NCBI GenBank assembly: GCA_913775715.1
Contig: CAJYMC010000007.1
Coordinates: forward strand, 1,116,001-1,180,000
Direction of reading: 5' to 3'
Length of the DNA: 64,000 nt
DNA from: an uncultured Exiguobacterium sp.
GTDB taxonomy: Bacteria; Bacillota; Bacilli; Exiguobacteriales; Exiguobacteriaceae
In this document: positions 55,845-64,000 of the stretch, in pieces
Numbering within the stretch: position 1 is the stretch's first letter
How the letters are laid out: each line of letters starts with the position of its first letter
Made by a program: the position numbers and the translations under genes
Notes under the pieces: model-generated
Told to the model about the DNA's origin: nothing
Databases searched by the model: none
Seen by the model: the letters and a program-made list of their open reading frames with translations, nothing else

Positions 55845-58220
55845 TTAAGACAACATCAACTCAAGCAAACAGTCGACGAGATCCTTCTCGAGTTCGAGTG
55901 CTTGCAACTGGTGCATCATGTTGACCGGGTCGAGCTTTTGTGACAGCAGACGGTAGAGACGATCCTTCAGGTCATAGCTGATTTCCGCTTGATCGAGGAA
56001 TAAATACAACCGGTCCATCTTGTTCTCGTTCGTCGAGATCTCGACTTGGAGCGACAACGTGATCGTATCCGTCACTTCACCAAGTTCGACACGAAGTGAC
56101 TGTGTCGCATGATCATAGTGGCCGGTCAGACTCTCCCCGTCGCGCTGAACGTATCCTTCACGAACTCCACGTAAGATCAATGTGATTGACCGATTTTCCG
56201 GTAGTAAATTACGATGTCCGGTTGGTGCCGCGATCGTCAGCTCACGCGCTCCCCAGTCGAGCGCAAACGTCGTTTCAACGTTGACACCATCACGGTGCGC
56301 AACACCTGTGCTGTCGTCTTCGAACAAGGTAAACCGATTCGATGCTCCCGGAAAGACGACGACTTCGAGATCATCCGGATTATGCAGAGCGTTCGACTGT
56401 TCGAGATGACGACCGAGCGGAACGATTGCGCCGGCTTTCGCCAGTACACCTTGGTCTTCGAGATAACGGAACAGACGGATTTGTTTGCCGCCTCGATACC
56501 GGTGTCCATTGAAGAAATCGAACCATTCCCCTTCCGGCAACCACGCTGTTGTCGCCGTCATGTGCAGTTTCCGGTGCATCGGTGTGACCATCGGCGCGAC
56601 GATCAGTTCTGTTCCGAAGTAGAACTGGTTCGGGACATTGTATGCTTGATCATCTTCCGGATGCTCATAATACATCGGTGAGACGAGTGGCAAGCCGTCA
56701 AAATGATTACGGGCATTCATCGTGTAGATGTACGGCACGAGCTGGTGCCTTAGTTGCAGGTATTTCTTCATGACGTTCGCCGCATCGGTCGAATAACGCC
56801 ATGGTTCTTTCCCGTTGAAAATGCTCATCGTACTATGCAGGCGCATGATCGGACTGAAGACGCCATACTGGAGCCAACGTGTCGATAATTCATCATCCTT
56901 TTCCCCGCGCTGGTGACCTCCGATATCATGGCTCCACCATCCGTAACCGATGTTTGACGCCGTCGCCGTGAAATACGGCTGGAACTGGAGCGATGCCCAC
57001 GAGATGATCGTATCGCCTGAGAAACCGACCGGATAACGATGACTTCCGGGTCCCGCGTACCGTGAGAAGATTAACGGTCGATTGCCGTCGCGAGCGATAT
57101 CGAGTGCGTGATAATGATTGAGCATCCAAAGTGGATCAAGCCCCTTCATCTTTGAGTTCGCACCCTGTTGCCAGTCAATCCACCAAAAGTCGACGCCATC
57201 CGCCTCGTGCGGATGATGCAGCTTCGTGAAGTAGTTCTCGATGAACGTCCGGTCCGAGAAATCAAACGGGATTCGGACATCCGATTCCGGATCGACGCCC
57301 ATCGCGACTGCCATCGCCTCGTAGGCTTCCTCAAACCCACGCACACCGTCCGCCGGGTGCAAGTTGAGCGTGACCATCCGGTCGTCGTCCTTCAACCACT
57401 GTAAGAATCCGCGTGGATCCGGAAATAGATCACGGTTCCACGTGTATCCCGTCCAACCACTTCCATAGCGTTCCGGGATATCGGTGATATGCCAGTCCAT
57501 ATCGATGACGCTGACCGAAAACGGAATATCTTCCGTCTTGAAACGCGTCATCAAATCCTTATACTCCTTCTCACTATATCTCCAGTAGCGACTCCACCAA
57601 TTCCCAAGTACCTGACGTGGTAACATTGGCGTCGGTCCTGTCAGGTGGTAGAAGTCACGCAATGCCTGTTTGTAGTCGTGACCGTATCCGAAATAATAGA
57701 TGTCATGCGTACCGGAACGACGTGGTTCGACGAAGTGATCTTCCGTCAGGACGAAGGCATTCGAGTCGTCGATTGCCGCGTAACCTTGCCGGGAGAGAAT
57801 CCCTTCCTCGAGTGGGATGACGCCGTCCGCATGGTCAAGCGTCCGCGCCGTTCCTTTTAACGTCCGAAGCGGTCCGCCGAACGTATAGCGACTGTAGTAG
57901 GTACTGAAGTTACCTAAGACATCGATATAGAGTGTGTTCGCAGCGAACGGTCCCTTCGTATAATGCAGATGGACGTGCTCGGTGATGATTTGCAATTCTT
58001 CCTCGTTTTCGACGATGCGGTAAGCAGGTACCGGAAAATCACGATTGAAGACCGTTTGGGTCGGTCGATCCTCGAACTGCCCATCCGCCGCGTACTCGAG
58101 TCGGATCATCCGACTCGTCAAGACCGTGAAACGGTAGACATCTCCTTGAATGATGGCGTCTGGTCGTGCTTGTGGTTTCATGTCGCGCGTGTAGAAATGG
58201 GACTCATCAATTGTTCGCAT
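55845..58220 (-). CDS. GH31 alpha-glucosidase
   Basis: A 791-residue GH31 enzyme. The N-terminal beta-domain (about 1-195), the catalytic barrel with nucleophile D349 (FWWIDWQQG) and acid/base D403 (GFSGDTIISW), and C-terminal beta-domains are visible. The last 60 residues form an extra helical tail. No signal peptide, so it is intracellular and would hydrolyse imported alpha-glucosides. The start is uncertain; no good ribosome binding site precedes ATG 58220 (GGGG is 18 bases away). A cre site lies 50 bases upstream. Confidence 0.92.
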   Translation of the reverse strand: MRTIDESHFYTRDMKPQARPDAIIQGDVYRFTVLTSRMIRLEYAADGQFEDRPTQTVFNRDFPVPAYRIVENEEELQIITEHVHLHYTKGPFAANTLYIDVLGNFSTYYSRYTFGGPLRTLKGTARTLDHADGVIPLEEGILSRQGYAAIDDSNAFVLTEDHFVEPRRSGTHDIYYFGYGHDYKQALRDFYHLTGPTPMLPRQVLGNWWSRYWRYSEKEYKDLMTRFKTEDIPFSVSVIDMDWHITDIPERYGSGWTGYTWNRDLFPDPRGFLQWLKDDDRMVTLNLHPADGVRGFEEAYEAMAVAMGVDPESDVRIPFDFSDRTFIENYFTKLHHPHEADGVDFWWIDWQQGANSKMKGLDPLWMLNHYHALDIARDGNRPLIFSRYAGPGSHRYPVGFSGDTIISWASLQFQPYFTATASNIGYGWWSHDIGGHQRGEKDDELSTRWLQYGVFSPIMRLHSTMSIFNGKEPWRYSTDAANVMKKYLQLRHQLVPYIYTMNARNHFDGLPLVSPMYYEHPEDDQAYNVPNQFYFGTELIVAPMVTPMHRKLHMTATTAWLPEGEWFDFFNGHRYRGGKQIRLFRYLEDQGVLAKAGAIVPLGRHLEQSNALHNPDDLEVVVFPGASNRFTLFEDDSTGVAHRDGVNVETTFALDWGARELTIAAPTGHRNLLPENRSITLILRGVREGYVQRDGESLTGHYDHATQSLRVELGEVTDTITLSLQVEISTNENKMDRLYLFLDQAEISYDLKDRLYRLLSQKLDPVNMMHQLQALELEKDLVDCLLELMLS

Positions 58221-58269
58221 ACGGGTTCGGGACTTACGCCCCTTTCACTTCCTTCCAGGCTAAGTAGTG

Positions 58270-58283
58270 TGCAACCGATTACA
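58270..58283 (-). promoter_or_regulatory. cre (CcpA) site of the GH31 gene
   Basis: TGCAACCGATTACA agrees with the cre consensus TGWAANCGNTNWCA in 13 of 14 positions. On the minus strand it lies just downstream of a possible promoter (TTGAAG, then TATACA), where CcpA would block transcription in glucose. A LacI-family regulator of alpha-glucosides could bind a similar site. Confidence 0.65.
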
Positions 58284-58331
58284 CATTTAGTGTATAAGAG
58301 TTCATGTTCCCACTTCAAGGAAGAATCAATC

Positions 58332-58369
58332 AAAAAAACGTCTCGCACCTGAAAATCGATGCGGGACGT
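58332..58369 (-). terminator. Terminator of the cardiolipin synthase gene
   Basis: On the minus strand ACGTCCCGCA and TGCGAGACGT pair, then a run of T. Confidence 0.8.
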
Positions 58370-58373
58370 TGCG

Positions 58374-59897
58374 TCATAATAAGGGCGAAATCAAGCGCGA
58401 GAGCGATTCAAAAATGCGGAAGCGGAGCGGGCGTTTGACATAATCGTTCGATGACAACTGAATCGAGACATCAAAATCAGCGATGAAGTCCCGCTCGAGC
58501 TGCTCGGCACTTTCCGTATCATACAGGAACGCCATCAGTTCATAGTTGAGGACAAAACTGCGAATATCCATGTTCGCCGTTCCGACGGCACCAATCTTCC
58601 CGTCGACGAGAAACAGTTTAGCATGGATGAAGTGACGGTTGTACGTGTAAATCTTGACGCCGTCTTTCAAGAGTGGTCCGAAGTAGGACCGGGTCCCGTA
58701 ATAAGACGTAAAGCTGTCGCCTTTACCCGGTGTCAGGATGCGGACGTCGAGCCCGGCACGTGCCGCGAGCCGGAGCAAAGTCATCGTCTCATTGTCCGGA
58801 ATCAAATACGGTGTCGCGATCCAGATTGAGCGTTGCGCCGAGATGATTGCTGCAATCAAGGCATTGCGAATCGCGGGATCCTTCGACGTCGGTCCGCTCG
58901 TGACGATCTGAATCGCTCCGTCGGACGCTACGTCATGTTTCGGGAAGTACTGATGAATGGACTCATCCCCCGCAAACGTCTCCCATGTGTCGTCCGATTC
59001 AATTTGGGCATAGATCCAGTCGTCGAGGAACGTCGCTTGTAATTCCTTGACGGCCCGTCCTTCGAGTCGTAGATGCGTATCACGCCAAAACCCAAACTTC
59101 TTACTCTTGCTGTCGTACTCATCCCCGACGTTCAATCCACCAGTGAAGCCGACCTTACCATCAACGACAACGATTTTCCGGTGATTGCGGAAATTCGCCG
59201 TGAAGATGAACAAGGGACTCGAAATCGGATCATAGGCTGCGATATGCGCTCCCGCGTCGCGTAGCGGACGCAGGAAGTTCTCACCGAGCATATAACTTCC
59301 AAGTCCGTCATACATGAACCGCACCGTCACACCGGCTTCGAGTCGCTCAATCAATGCTTCCCGGATTGCCTTACCTGTCTCATCGTTACGATAGATGTAG
59401 TACTGGATATGGACGTGATGCTGCGCTTGACGAATCGCCTCCAAAATCGCCGGGAACGTCTCTTCGCCGTTCGTCAAAATGTCACTTGCTGTATGAACGT
59501 CCACCCCGCCACCACCGAAGTTACGAATCGTGTTCGCGAGCTTCAAGTGATTCGGTGGCAACTCACTGACAGCAAGCGACCGAACTGGTCGAATCGCTTG
59601 CTTGAGCAATTTCCGTTCGTCATGCGAACGACGATTCCGGCGGCGACGCCGTGGATTCCGACCGAACATCAACCAGATGATGACTCCGAGAATCGGTAAG
59701 AAAATCAGAACGAGGAACCAAGCGATTGTTGATTCCGCAGTCCGATTCTCGATGAAGATAATCATGATGACGGCGAGCGGCACGACCGTCGCTGAAATCG
59801 TTAAGACATAAAATAAATAGCCGAGTTGATATAGTCCCCAAATGATACCGCCGGCGACTAAAAATACAAGTGCGAATTGTAAAATCCGGTTGCGCAC
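58374..59897 (-). CDS. cls: Cardiolipin synthase
   Basis: A 507-residue membrane enzyme. Two N-terminal membrane segments, one more near 60-75, then two phospholipase D (HKD) motifs: HRKIVVVDGKVGFTGGLN and HAKLFLVDGKIGAVGTANMD. The likely start is GTG 59895-59897, seven bases after AAGGAGG; the upstream in-frame ATGs are less well placed. It joins two phosphatidylglycerols to cardiolipin and glycerol. Confidence 0.93.
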   Translation of the reverse strand: MRNRILQFALVFLVAGGIIWGLYQLGYLFYVLTISATVVPLAVIMIIFIENRTAESTIAWFLVLIFLPILGVIIWLMFGRNPRRRRRNRRSHDERKLLKQAIRPVRSLAVSELPPNHLKLANTIRNFGGGGVDVHTASDILTNGEETFPAILEAIRQAQHHVHIQYYIYRNDETGKAIREALIERLEAGVTVRFMYDGLGSYMLGENFLRPLRDAGAHIAAYDPISSPLFIFTANFRNHRKIVVVDGKVGFTGGLNVGDEYDSKSKKFGFWRDTHLRLEGRAVKELQATFLDDWIYAQIESDDTWETFAGDESIHQYFPKHDVASDGAIQIVTSGPTSKDPAIRNALIAAIISAQRSIWIATPYLIPDNETMTLLRLAARAGLDVRILTPGKGDSFTSYYGTRSYFGPLLKDGVKIYTYNRHFIHAKLFLVDGKIGAVGTANMDIRSFVLNYELMAFLYDTESAEQLERDFIADFDVSIQLSSNDYVKRPLRFRIFESLSRLISPLL

Positions 59898-59964
59898 AGA
59901 TTTTCCTCCTTCAATTAACATACCTTCACTAGTATTCTTTCCCCATTCACTATGAAAATATAAC

Positions 59965-59994
59965 AAAAAAGAGAAATCGCAGATACGATTTCTC
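59965..59994 (-). terminator. Terminator of the CobW-type gene
   Basis: On the minus strand GAGAAATCG, loop TATCTG, CGATTTCTC, then TTTTTT. Confidence 0.88.
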
Positions 59995-60008
59995 GAAAGA
60001 TTGACCTC

Positions 60009-61136
60009 TTATAAAAATGTGTCTTCGTACATCTCACGACCAGGGATTGGATCATTTAATAACGCCCAGTCTGTTTCGTCAGCTTGGACGAGACACGTAT
60101 CGAATAGCGCTTCGAGCTTCTCTCGCTCCAGTCCGATGCCAATCAAGACGAGCTCGGTCCGTCGATCTTCGTCTGATGCAAAACGACCAGCGTATTCCAT
60201 GTTCGAAGCATATCCTGCTTGGTGGAACAATAGTGCCATCTCAGGACGTGTCGCAAGGAACAAAAAGCCTTTCGCCCGGACGACTTCTTGCGGCCAGTCT
60301 TCAATCAAGGCTAGCAAGCGCTCAGGGTGGAACGGCACGTCGCGCTTGTAGACAAACGAGCTGATTCCGTACTCTTCCGTTTCCGGTATATGCTCTTCCG
60401 CATTCAATTCGCGGATCCAACCGGCGCTTGCTGCCGCTTGTTCAAAATCAAATAAATCGACGTCTAAGATCTCTGCCGGTTCAACTTGACCATACGTCGT
60501 CTCGATCAAACGAGCAACTGGATTTAATGCCTTTAAATAGCCGATGACGGTATGACGCTCTTCCGATGTCAGGCGATCGACTTTGTTCAAGACGATGATG
60601 TCCGCGAACTCAACTTGATCGACGAGTAGATCGACGACTTCGCGCACGTCTGTCTCATCGACGGCCTGTTTCCGCTCAATCAACGATTCACCAGACTCGA
60701 AGTCCTTCAGGAAACGGTATCCATCGATGACCGTGACCATCGCGTTGATTTTTGTGACGTGCGTTAGATCGATTGCACTGTCCGGATCTTCGTACGTGAA
60801 AGTCTGGGCGACCGGAATCGGTTCTGAGATACCACTCGATTCGATGACAATACCGTCAATATCCCCTTGATCGACGAGGCGTTTGACTTCAAGCAAAAGA
60901 TCATCGCGTAACGTGCAGCAAATGCAGCCGTTCGAGAGTGTGACGAACGACTCTTCCGTCCGCGAGAATCCGCCTTGCTCAATCAATGCCGCGTCAATGT
61001 TGACCTCACTCATGTCGTTGACGATGATCGCAAGGCGGCGCCCTTCGCGATTATGTAGTAAATGGTTTAGTAATGTCGTTTTACCGGATCCTAAGTAACC
61101 GGATAAAACCGTGATCGATATCGGTTGCATCATCAT
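60009..61136 (-). CDS. CobW/COG0523-family zinc-dependent GTPase
   Basis: A 375-residue protein. The G1 motif GYLGSGKTT (13-21), the metal-binding C-x-C-C motif (GCICC, about residue 71) and NKVD (G4) are present; the C-terminal CobW_C domain follows (about 270-370). It is a metallochaperone that transfers Zn to client proteins under zinc limitation. The Zur-type box upstream supports a zinc role. Three ATG codons in a row follow AGGAGGTGA; the second or third is best spaced. Confidence 0.9.
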   Translation of the reverse strand: MMMQPISITVLSGYLGSGKTTLLNHLLHNREGRRLAIIVNDMSEVNIDAALIEQGGFSRTEESFVTLSNGCICCTLRDDLLLEVKRLVDQGDIDGIVIESSGISEPIPVAQTFTYEDPDSAIDLTHVTKINAMVTVIDGYRFLKDFESGESLIERKQAVDETDVREVVDLLVDQVEFADIIVLNKVDRLTSEERHTVIGYLKALNPVARLIETTYGQVEPAEILDVDLFDFEQAAASAGWIRELNAEEHIPETEEYGISSFVYKRDVPFHPERLLALIEDWPQEVVRAKGFLFLATRPEMALLFHQAGYASNMEYAGRFASDEDRRTELVLIGIGLEREKLEALFDTCLVQADETDWALLNDPIPGREMYEDTFL

Positions 61137-61146
61137 TCACCTCCTA

Positions 61147-61166
61147 AAACGTAATCGTTACGCTTT
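61147..61166 (-). promoter_or_regulatory. Zur-type zinc repressor box
   Basis: CGTAACGATTACG (minus strand, complement of 61150-61162) is one base from the Bacillus core CGTAATNATTACG and lies just before the ribosome binding site of the CobW-type gene. Expected effect: repression when zinc is sufficient. Confidence 0.75.
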
Positions 61167-61260
61167 ATAGAGTAACTGACTTTTCCCCTGACGTCAATCG
61201 GAATGATTTCGATTTATTTTGTTCTATAAATTAAGCCGACAAGTATCGACTTAAATGGTA

Positions 61261-61298
61261 GACACTTCGCCCTTTCGTACTAAAAAGGATGAAGTGTC
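61261..61298. other. Long hairpin in the intergenic region
   Basis: GACACTTC pairs with GAAGTGTC around an inner CCTTT/AAAGG helix. It lies directly before copy B of the 81-base element. No T run, so a terminator role is unsupported. Confidence 0.55.
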
Positions 61299-61309
61299 AG
61301 ATATTCTGC

Positions 61310-61390
61310 TCGGAATCGCTTCCTAGGTGAATACAAGTAGGAGCGACCCTGCAACGAAGTGAAGCGGCGCGACGCTTGTTTTAGGAAAAC
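61310..61390. repeat. 81-base structured intergenic element, copy B
   Basis: See copy A at 52873. Both lie between genes, on either side of about 8 kb. Copy B is next to a long hairpin and downstream of the alpha/beta hydrolase gene. The 61167-61436 stretch holds no gene. Confidence 0.65.
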
Positions 61391-61436
61391 TATACTATCT
61401 TCGATCTCAGCAAATTTCTGTCTACTTTCTCTATAC

Positions 61437-62318
61437 TTAATTTTGAATCGGTAAATCCCATGTTGTCCCGATTAAATCTGTGATCCGCTCCGCTGCCTCG
61501 TGTGAAAACCCGGCAATCGTATAATGATTTGTATCCGCAATCACATGATACATCCCGTTCGGTAAACTATCGGCGAACGCAGCGTGAGCCGCATTGATTT
61601 GTTCGGTCAATGCCGGGTTCAACCAACTTTCTGGCATGCCTCCTGCCCAGTTCGAAGCAGACAGTACGAGAACCGGCTGAGTCACGTCTTCAAGCAACGA
61701 AAGAATCATCTGATTGTTCTCCTCGACCGTTTGCCATTCGTCGAGCGTTCCCCGCCAATGTCCAGGTGCCGCAAAATGCCGCCACATTGGTAATTGATCA
61801 GCTTCCGGTAAGACACTAAACATCTTTTTGCCGAGTCGGTCAGGAATCATCCAGGCGATTGGTCGGACGTGACTAAGGAAATAGAGGAATCGATTCCACT
61901 CTTCCTGCGTTCGTTCGTACCAGTTCGGTAATGCTGCATCGACATCCGGATGCGACGGATCGAGCAAGACGATGCCGCGTGTCTCGTCTGCAAACAGTCG
62001 TCCACTTGCGAGCGAGATATAGGCGCCGAGCGAGTGCCCGATGAAGACATACGGTCCTTTGATGTTTAATATCCGTAAAACATCTGCTAACTCATCCGCT
62101 TGGTGCGTAAAGAGTCGCTTGTTTTTGCCACGACTCGACCGCCCATATCCGAGACGCGAATATTCAAAGACCCGTCCCCGTTTCAATAATTCAGTCCGTA
62201 ACCAGCCCCACTGGTGCCGATTCGACATCATCCCGTGATCGAGGACGAAGGTGACGTCCCCACTTCCTGTCAGTCGGGTATCAAAGCGACCGGCTGACGT
62301 TTCAACGATATATTCCAT
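61437..62318 (-). CDS. Alpha/beta hydrolase
   Basis: A 293-residue hydrolase. The nucleophile elbow is GHSLGAY (Ser in G-H-S-L-G), the oxyanion region is DHGMMSNRHQW and the catalytic His is in DTNHYTIAG. No signal peptide. The substrate is unknown; the fold includes esterases and lipases. The start lies behind AAGTAGGGGTAGTGT. Confidence 0.88.
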   Translation of the reverse strand: MEYIVETSAGRFDTRLTGSGDVTFVLDHGMMSNRHQWGWLRTELLKRGRVFEYSRLGYGRSSRGKNKRLFTHQADELADVLRILNIKGPYVFIGHSLGAYISLASGRLFADETRGIVLLDPSHPDVDAALPNWYERTQEEWNRFLYFLSHVRPIAWMIPDRLGKKMFSVLPEADQLPMWRHFAAPGHWRGTLDEWQTVEENNQMILSLLEDVTQPVLVLSASNWAGGMPESWLNPALTEQINAAHAAFADSLPNGMYHVIADTNHYTIAGFSHEAAERITDLIGTTWDLPIQN

Positions 62319-62337
62319 ACACTACCCCTACTTCCAT

Positions 62338-62784
62338 TCATTCAAATAACGAGATCTCTAGCTCATACCCAAGGATGTTCAAGTAATCATATAACTGGGA
62401 TCGATGATGATAGAGATGTACGGCTGCCTCAATCGTCCAGCCATTCATCGAGTCGGTAACTCCCCAGTACGTCGGACGCGTCGTAAATCCGGTCGTGACT
62501 TTTTCTTGATAGACAGAAAACGCACGATTGATTCGCTCATTTAACTGATCGCGCGGAACCGGTGTCGCATAAAACGCCTGCATTGCTTCAGCCGTCGCCC
62601 CCTCTGCCAGCAACAAATCGGCTTCGAGCAATACAGCGAGATGGACAGCGACTTCACCGACGGTCCGTTTCCCGGGGATGGGTCGCGCGTCCCAATCCTG
62701 CGCCTCGATTTTCTCAAATAATACTTTCGATGTCTTCACGCCAACGCTGACATGGCGGATGAGGGCATGTTCCCAGTCAGTCAT
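62338..62784 (-). CDS. DinB-like four-helix protein
   Basis: A protein of 148 residues from ATG 62782-62784 (another ATG, two codons earlier, is possible). Helical, with HLAVLLEADLLLAEGAT and VHLYHHRSQLYDYLNILGYE, the DinB histidine pattern for metal binding. Related proteins include thiol-dependent enzymes. The start overlaps the GrpB stop. Confidence 0.8.
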   Translation of the reverse strand: MTDWEHALIRHVSVGVKTSKVLFEKIEAQDWDARPIPGKRTVGEVAVHLAVLLEADLLLAEGATAEAMQAFYATPVPRDQLNERINRAFSVYQEKVTTGFTTRPTYWGVTDSMNGWTIEAAVHLYHHRSQLYDYLNILGYELEISLFE

Positions 62785-63295
62785 GCGCATTTTCCCAAGC
62801 AATCGCACGTTGTTCGAGTTCCTTGACGAACGCATCCTTGCCGGCGATATAGGCTTCGATATCAAGCGGATATGTCGTTGCTAATTGTTCCTTTAATGCT
62901 CCGTAAGCGGCGGCTTCTTCTGGATGGGCGCGTAAGTAATCCCGAAAGACGAGATGGCGCTTGATTTCTCGATTTCCCGTCGCATAGAGATGAATATGGT
63001 GCGTCCGTTCGTCGCCACCTTTTCGGTAGTACCGACGTCCCGGCATCCCGAATTCACCCTTCGCCTCGTAACCGAGCGCTTCCATCTGTGCGTCGAACTG
63101 CTCGATCCCCTCGAGCGCATCGACGACGGGTAAGATATCGATGATCGGTTTTGCTGCGAGTCCCGGAACTGATGTACTCCCCATATGATGGATCTGCTTA
63201 AGACGTGCTCCGAACACCTCTCGTAACCGGTCCGCTTCTCGCATATATTCACTCGCCCATTCTGATTGATACGGTAACACAATGACTTGTCGCAT
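62777..63295 (-). CDS. GrpB family protein
   Basis: A 172-residue GrpB/nucleotidyltransferase-fold protein with the conserved HHMGSTSVPGLAAKPIIDI (quoted in part: GSTSVPGL) and HLYATGNREIKRHLVFRDYL. Function uncertain; often next to metabolic genes. Starts behind GAGAGGGGGAAACGACC. Confidence 0.88.
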   Translation of the reverse strand: MRQVIVLPYQSEWASEYMREADRLREVFGARLKQIHHMGSTSVPGLAAKPIIDILPVVDALEGIEQFDAQMEALGYEAKGEFGMPGRRYYRKGGDERTHHIHLYATGNREIKRHLVFRDYLRAHPEEAAAYGALKEQLATTYPLDIEAYIAGKDAFVKELEQRAIAWENAHD

Positions 63296-63340
63296 GGTCG
63301 TTTCCCCCTCTCAATTCAGTATGCCAGTTTTTGGGGTAAA

Positions 63341-63370
63341 ACAAAACGACCATCCATTTTGGAGGTCGTT
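63341..63370 (-). terminator. Terminator of the adc gene
   Basis: On the minus strand AACGACC, 12-base loop, GGTCGTT, then TTGTTTT. Confidence 0.65.
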
Positions 63371-63385
63371 AATGTTAGAGCGTCG

Positions 63386-64000
63386 TTAATCCGTTAAATA
63401 ATCATACAGTTTCGCAGGTCCACCAAGTCGAAGATCAGCGATGATATGCTGGGCATCGACGATCTTTCGAACAGGGAAGTCAGCGAGAGGTGCCATGACA
63501 TGTTCGAACAACTGGAGCCGCGCCGGTCCACGGTACGCTTCTTTAATCTCAAGATCCGTGATTTGACTCCGTGTCAGCTCAGAGATGATCAACTCACCTT
63601 GATAACCACGATGTTGTTTAAGCATGAACTGCGGCGCACCGACAATCGATTGTGCCTCTTCGACCGCCATCGGAACATATTTGTATCCCATCGTCGCTTG
63701 GGCGACGCGGAGCGAATGATAGTCAAGCGTACCAACGAGTACATCATTGTCGAGATAGAGCCGGGGTGAACCATACTTCTTCGGAAACGCAGCTACTTCA
63801 CGACCAGAGGCGATCGCCGGCTGATTGTTGACATACATCGAGAGGTAAAACTCACCGACCTCTCCTTGATACCGAACCGGAATGACTTGTCCGCACTCAA
63901 GATAACTCCCAAGACCCGTGCTATCCGGCATATTGATGATCTCAAACTTGATCTGATTACTCAGCACCTCGAGCGGTTCCGGAACGACTGCTTGTAACGC
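63386..64000 (-). CDS. adc: Acetoacetate decarboxylase, 5' end missing
   Basis: The frame runs off the window edge: the bases to 64000 add 11 codons (ALQAVVPEPLE) upstream of the internal GTG at 63967. The family traits MPDSTGLGSYLECGQVIPV (quoted in part) and GREVAAFPKKYG, with the Schiff-base lysine, are clear. It converts acetoacetate to acetone and CO2. About 15-40 residues of the N-terminus are missing. Confidence 0.9.
   Translation of the reverse strand, partial: ALQAVVPEPLEVLSNQIKFEIINMPDSTGLGSYLECGQVIPVRYQGEVGEFYLSMYVNNQPAIASGREVAAFPKKYGSPRLYLDNDVLVGTLDYHSLRVAQATMGYKYVPMAVEEAQSIVGAPQFMLKQHRGYQGELIISELTRSQITDLEIKEAYRGPARLQLFEHVMAPLADFPVRKIVDAQHIIADLRLGGPAKLYDYLTD

Noticed and set aside
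55845..58220. Plus-strand frames inside the GH31 gene
   Set aside because: Shadows of a strong coding region, without start signals.

Overview
The window is a piece of a Firmicute (Bacillales) chromosome carrying one complete prophage. The host genes fit Bacillales and probably Exiguobacterium: a YpsC-type rRNA methyltransferase next to a type B RNase P RNA gene, DUF1659 and DUF2922 genes side by side, a YugO-like potassium channel, a CcpA-type cre site and a Zur-type box. The genus is an inference; I see no 16S rRNA or other decisive marker.

Positions 1-1303 are host flank: a truncated membrane protein gene and an SRPBCC-family gene, both on the minus strand. Positions 1304-42621 hold the prophage. 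Its period is 41264 bases, measured between the two copies of a 54-base att duplication (1304-1357 and 42568-42621, one mismatch). The phage integrated into the 3' end of the ypsC-like gene and restored its last 15 codons.

The prophage is a PBSX/skin-like contractile-tailed (myovirus) element. Plus-strand lysogeny genes lie at the right end: a CI-like repressor (39137), a membrane-anchored conversion protein (40061) and the tyrosine integrase (41358). Almost everything else is read leftwards from a divergent promoter at 39 kb. In transcription order these are Cro-like protein, antirepressor, an early block of small proteins, ERF annealing protein, SSB, initiator with an iteron-like array, helicase loader, YopX, RecU, dUTPase, ArpU-like regulator, a PAPS-reductase-like enzyme and ThyX. 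They are followed by terminase, portal, protease, capsid, connectors, sheath, tube, frameshifted tail chaperone, tape measure, baseplate, fibres, a HEPN-like cargo gene, an XhlA-like protein, endolysin and holin. Extra cargo sits beside attL on the plus strand.

The most striking item is a group I intron of 1109 bases (16017-17125) inside the HK97-gp10-like gene. Its internal guide sequence pairs with both exons, it keeps the reading frame, and it carries an HNH homing endonuclease gene. Other notable items are a canonical A AAA AAC slippery heptamer at the tail-chaperone stop codon, a baseplate hub protein fused to a transglycosylase and an M23 peptidase, iterons inside the initiator gene, a possible type I toxin-antitoxin locus, and two candidate immunity or exclusion genes.

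Positions 42622-64000 are host: ypsC, rnpB, a subtilisin-like protease, a K+ channel, an ABC transporter operon behind a palindromic operator, a CPBP protease, a lytic transglycosylase, a GH31 glucosidase with a cre site, cardiolipin synthase, a CobW-type zinc chaperone behind a Zur box, an alpha/beta hydrolase, DinB and GrpB proteins, and a truncated acetoacetate decarboxylase. An 81-base structured intergenic element occurs twice in this flank (52873 and 61310).
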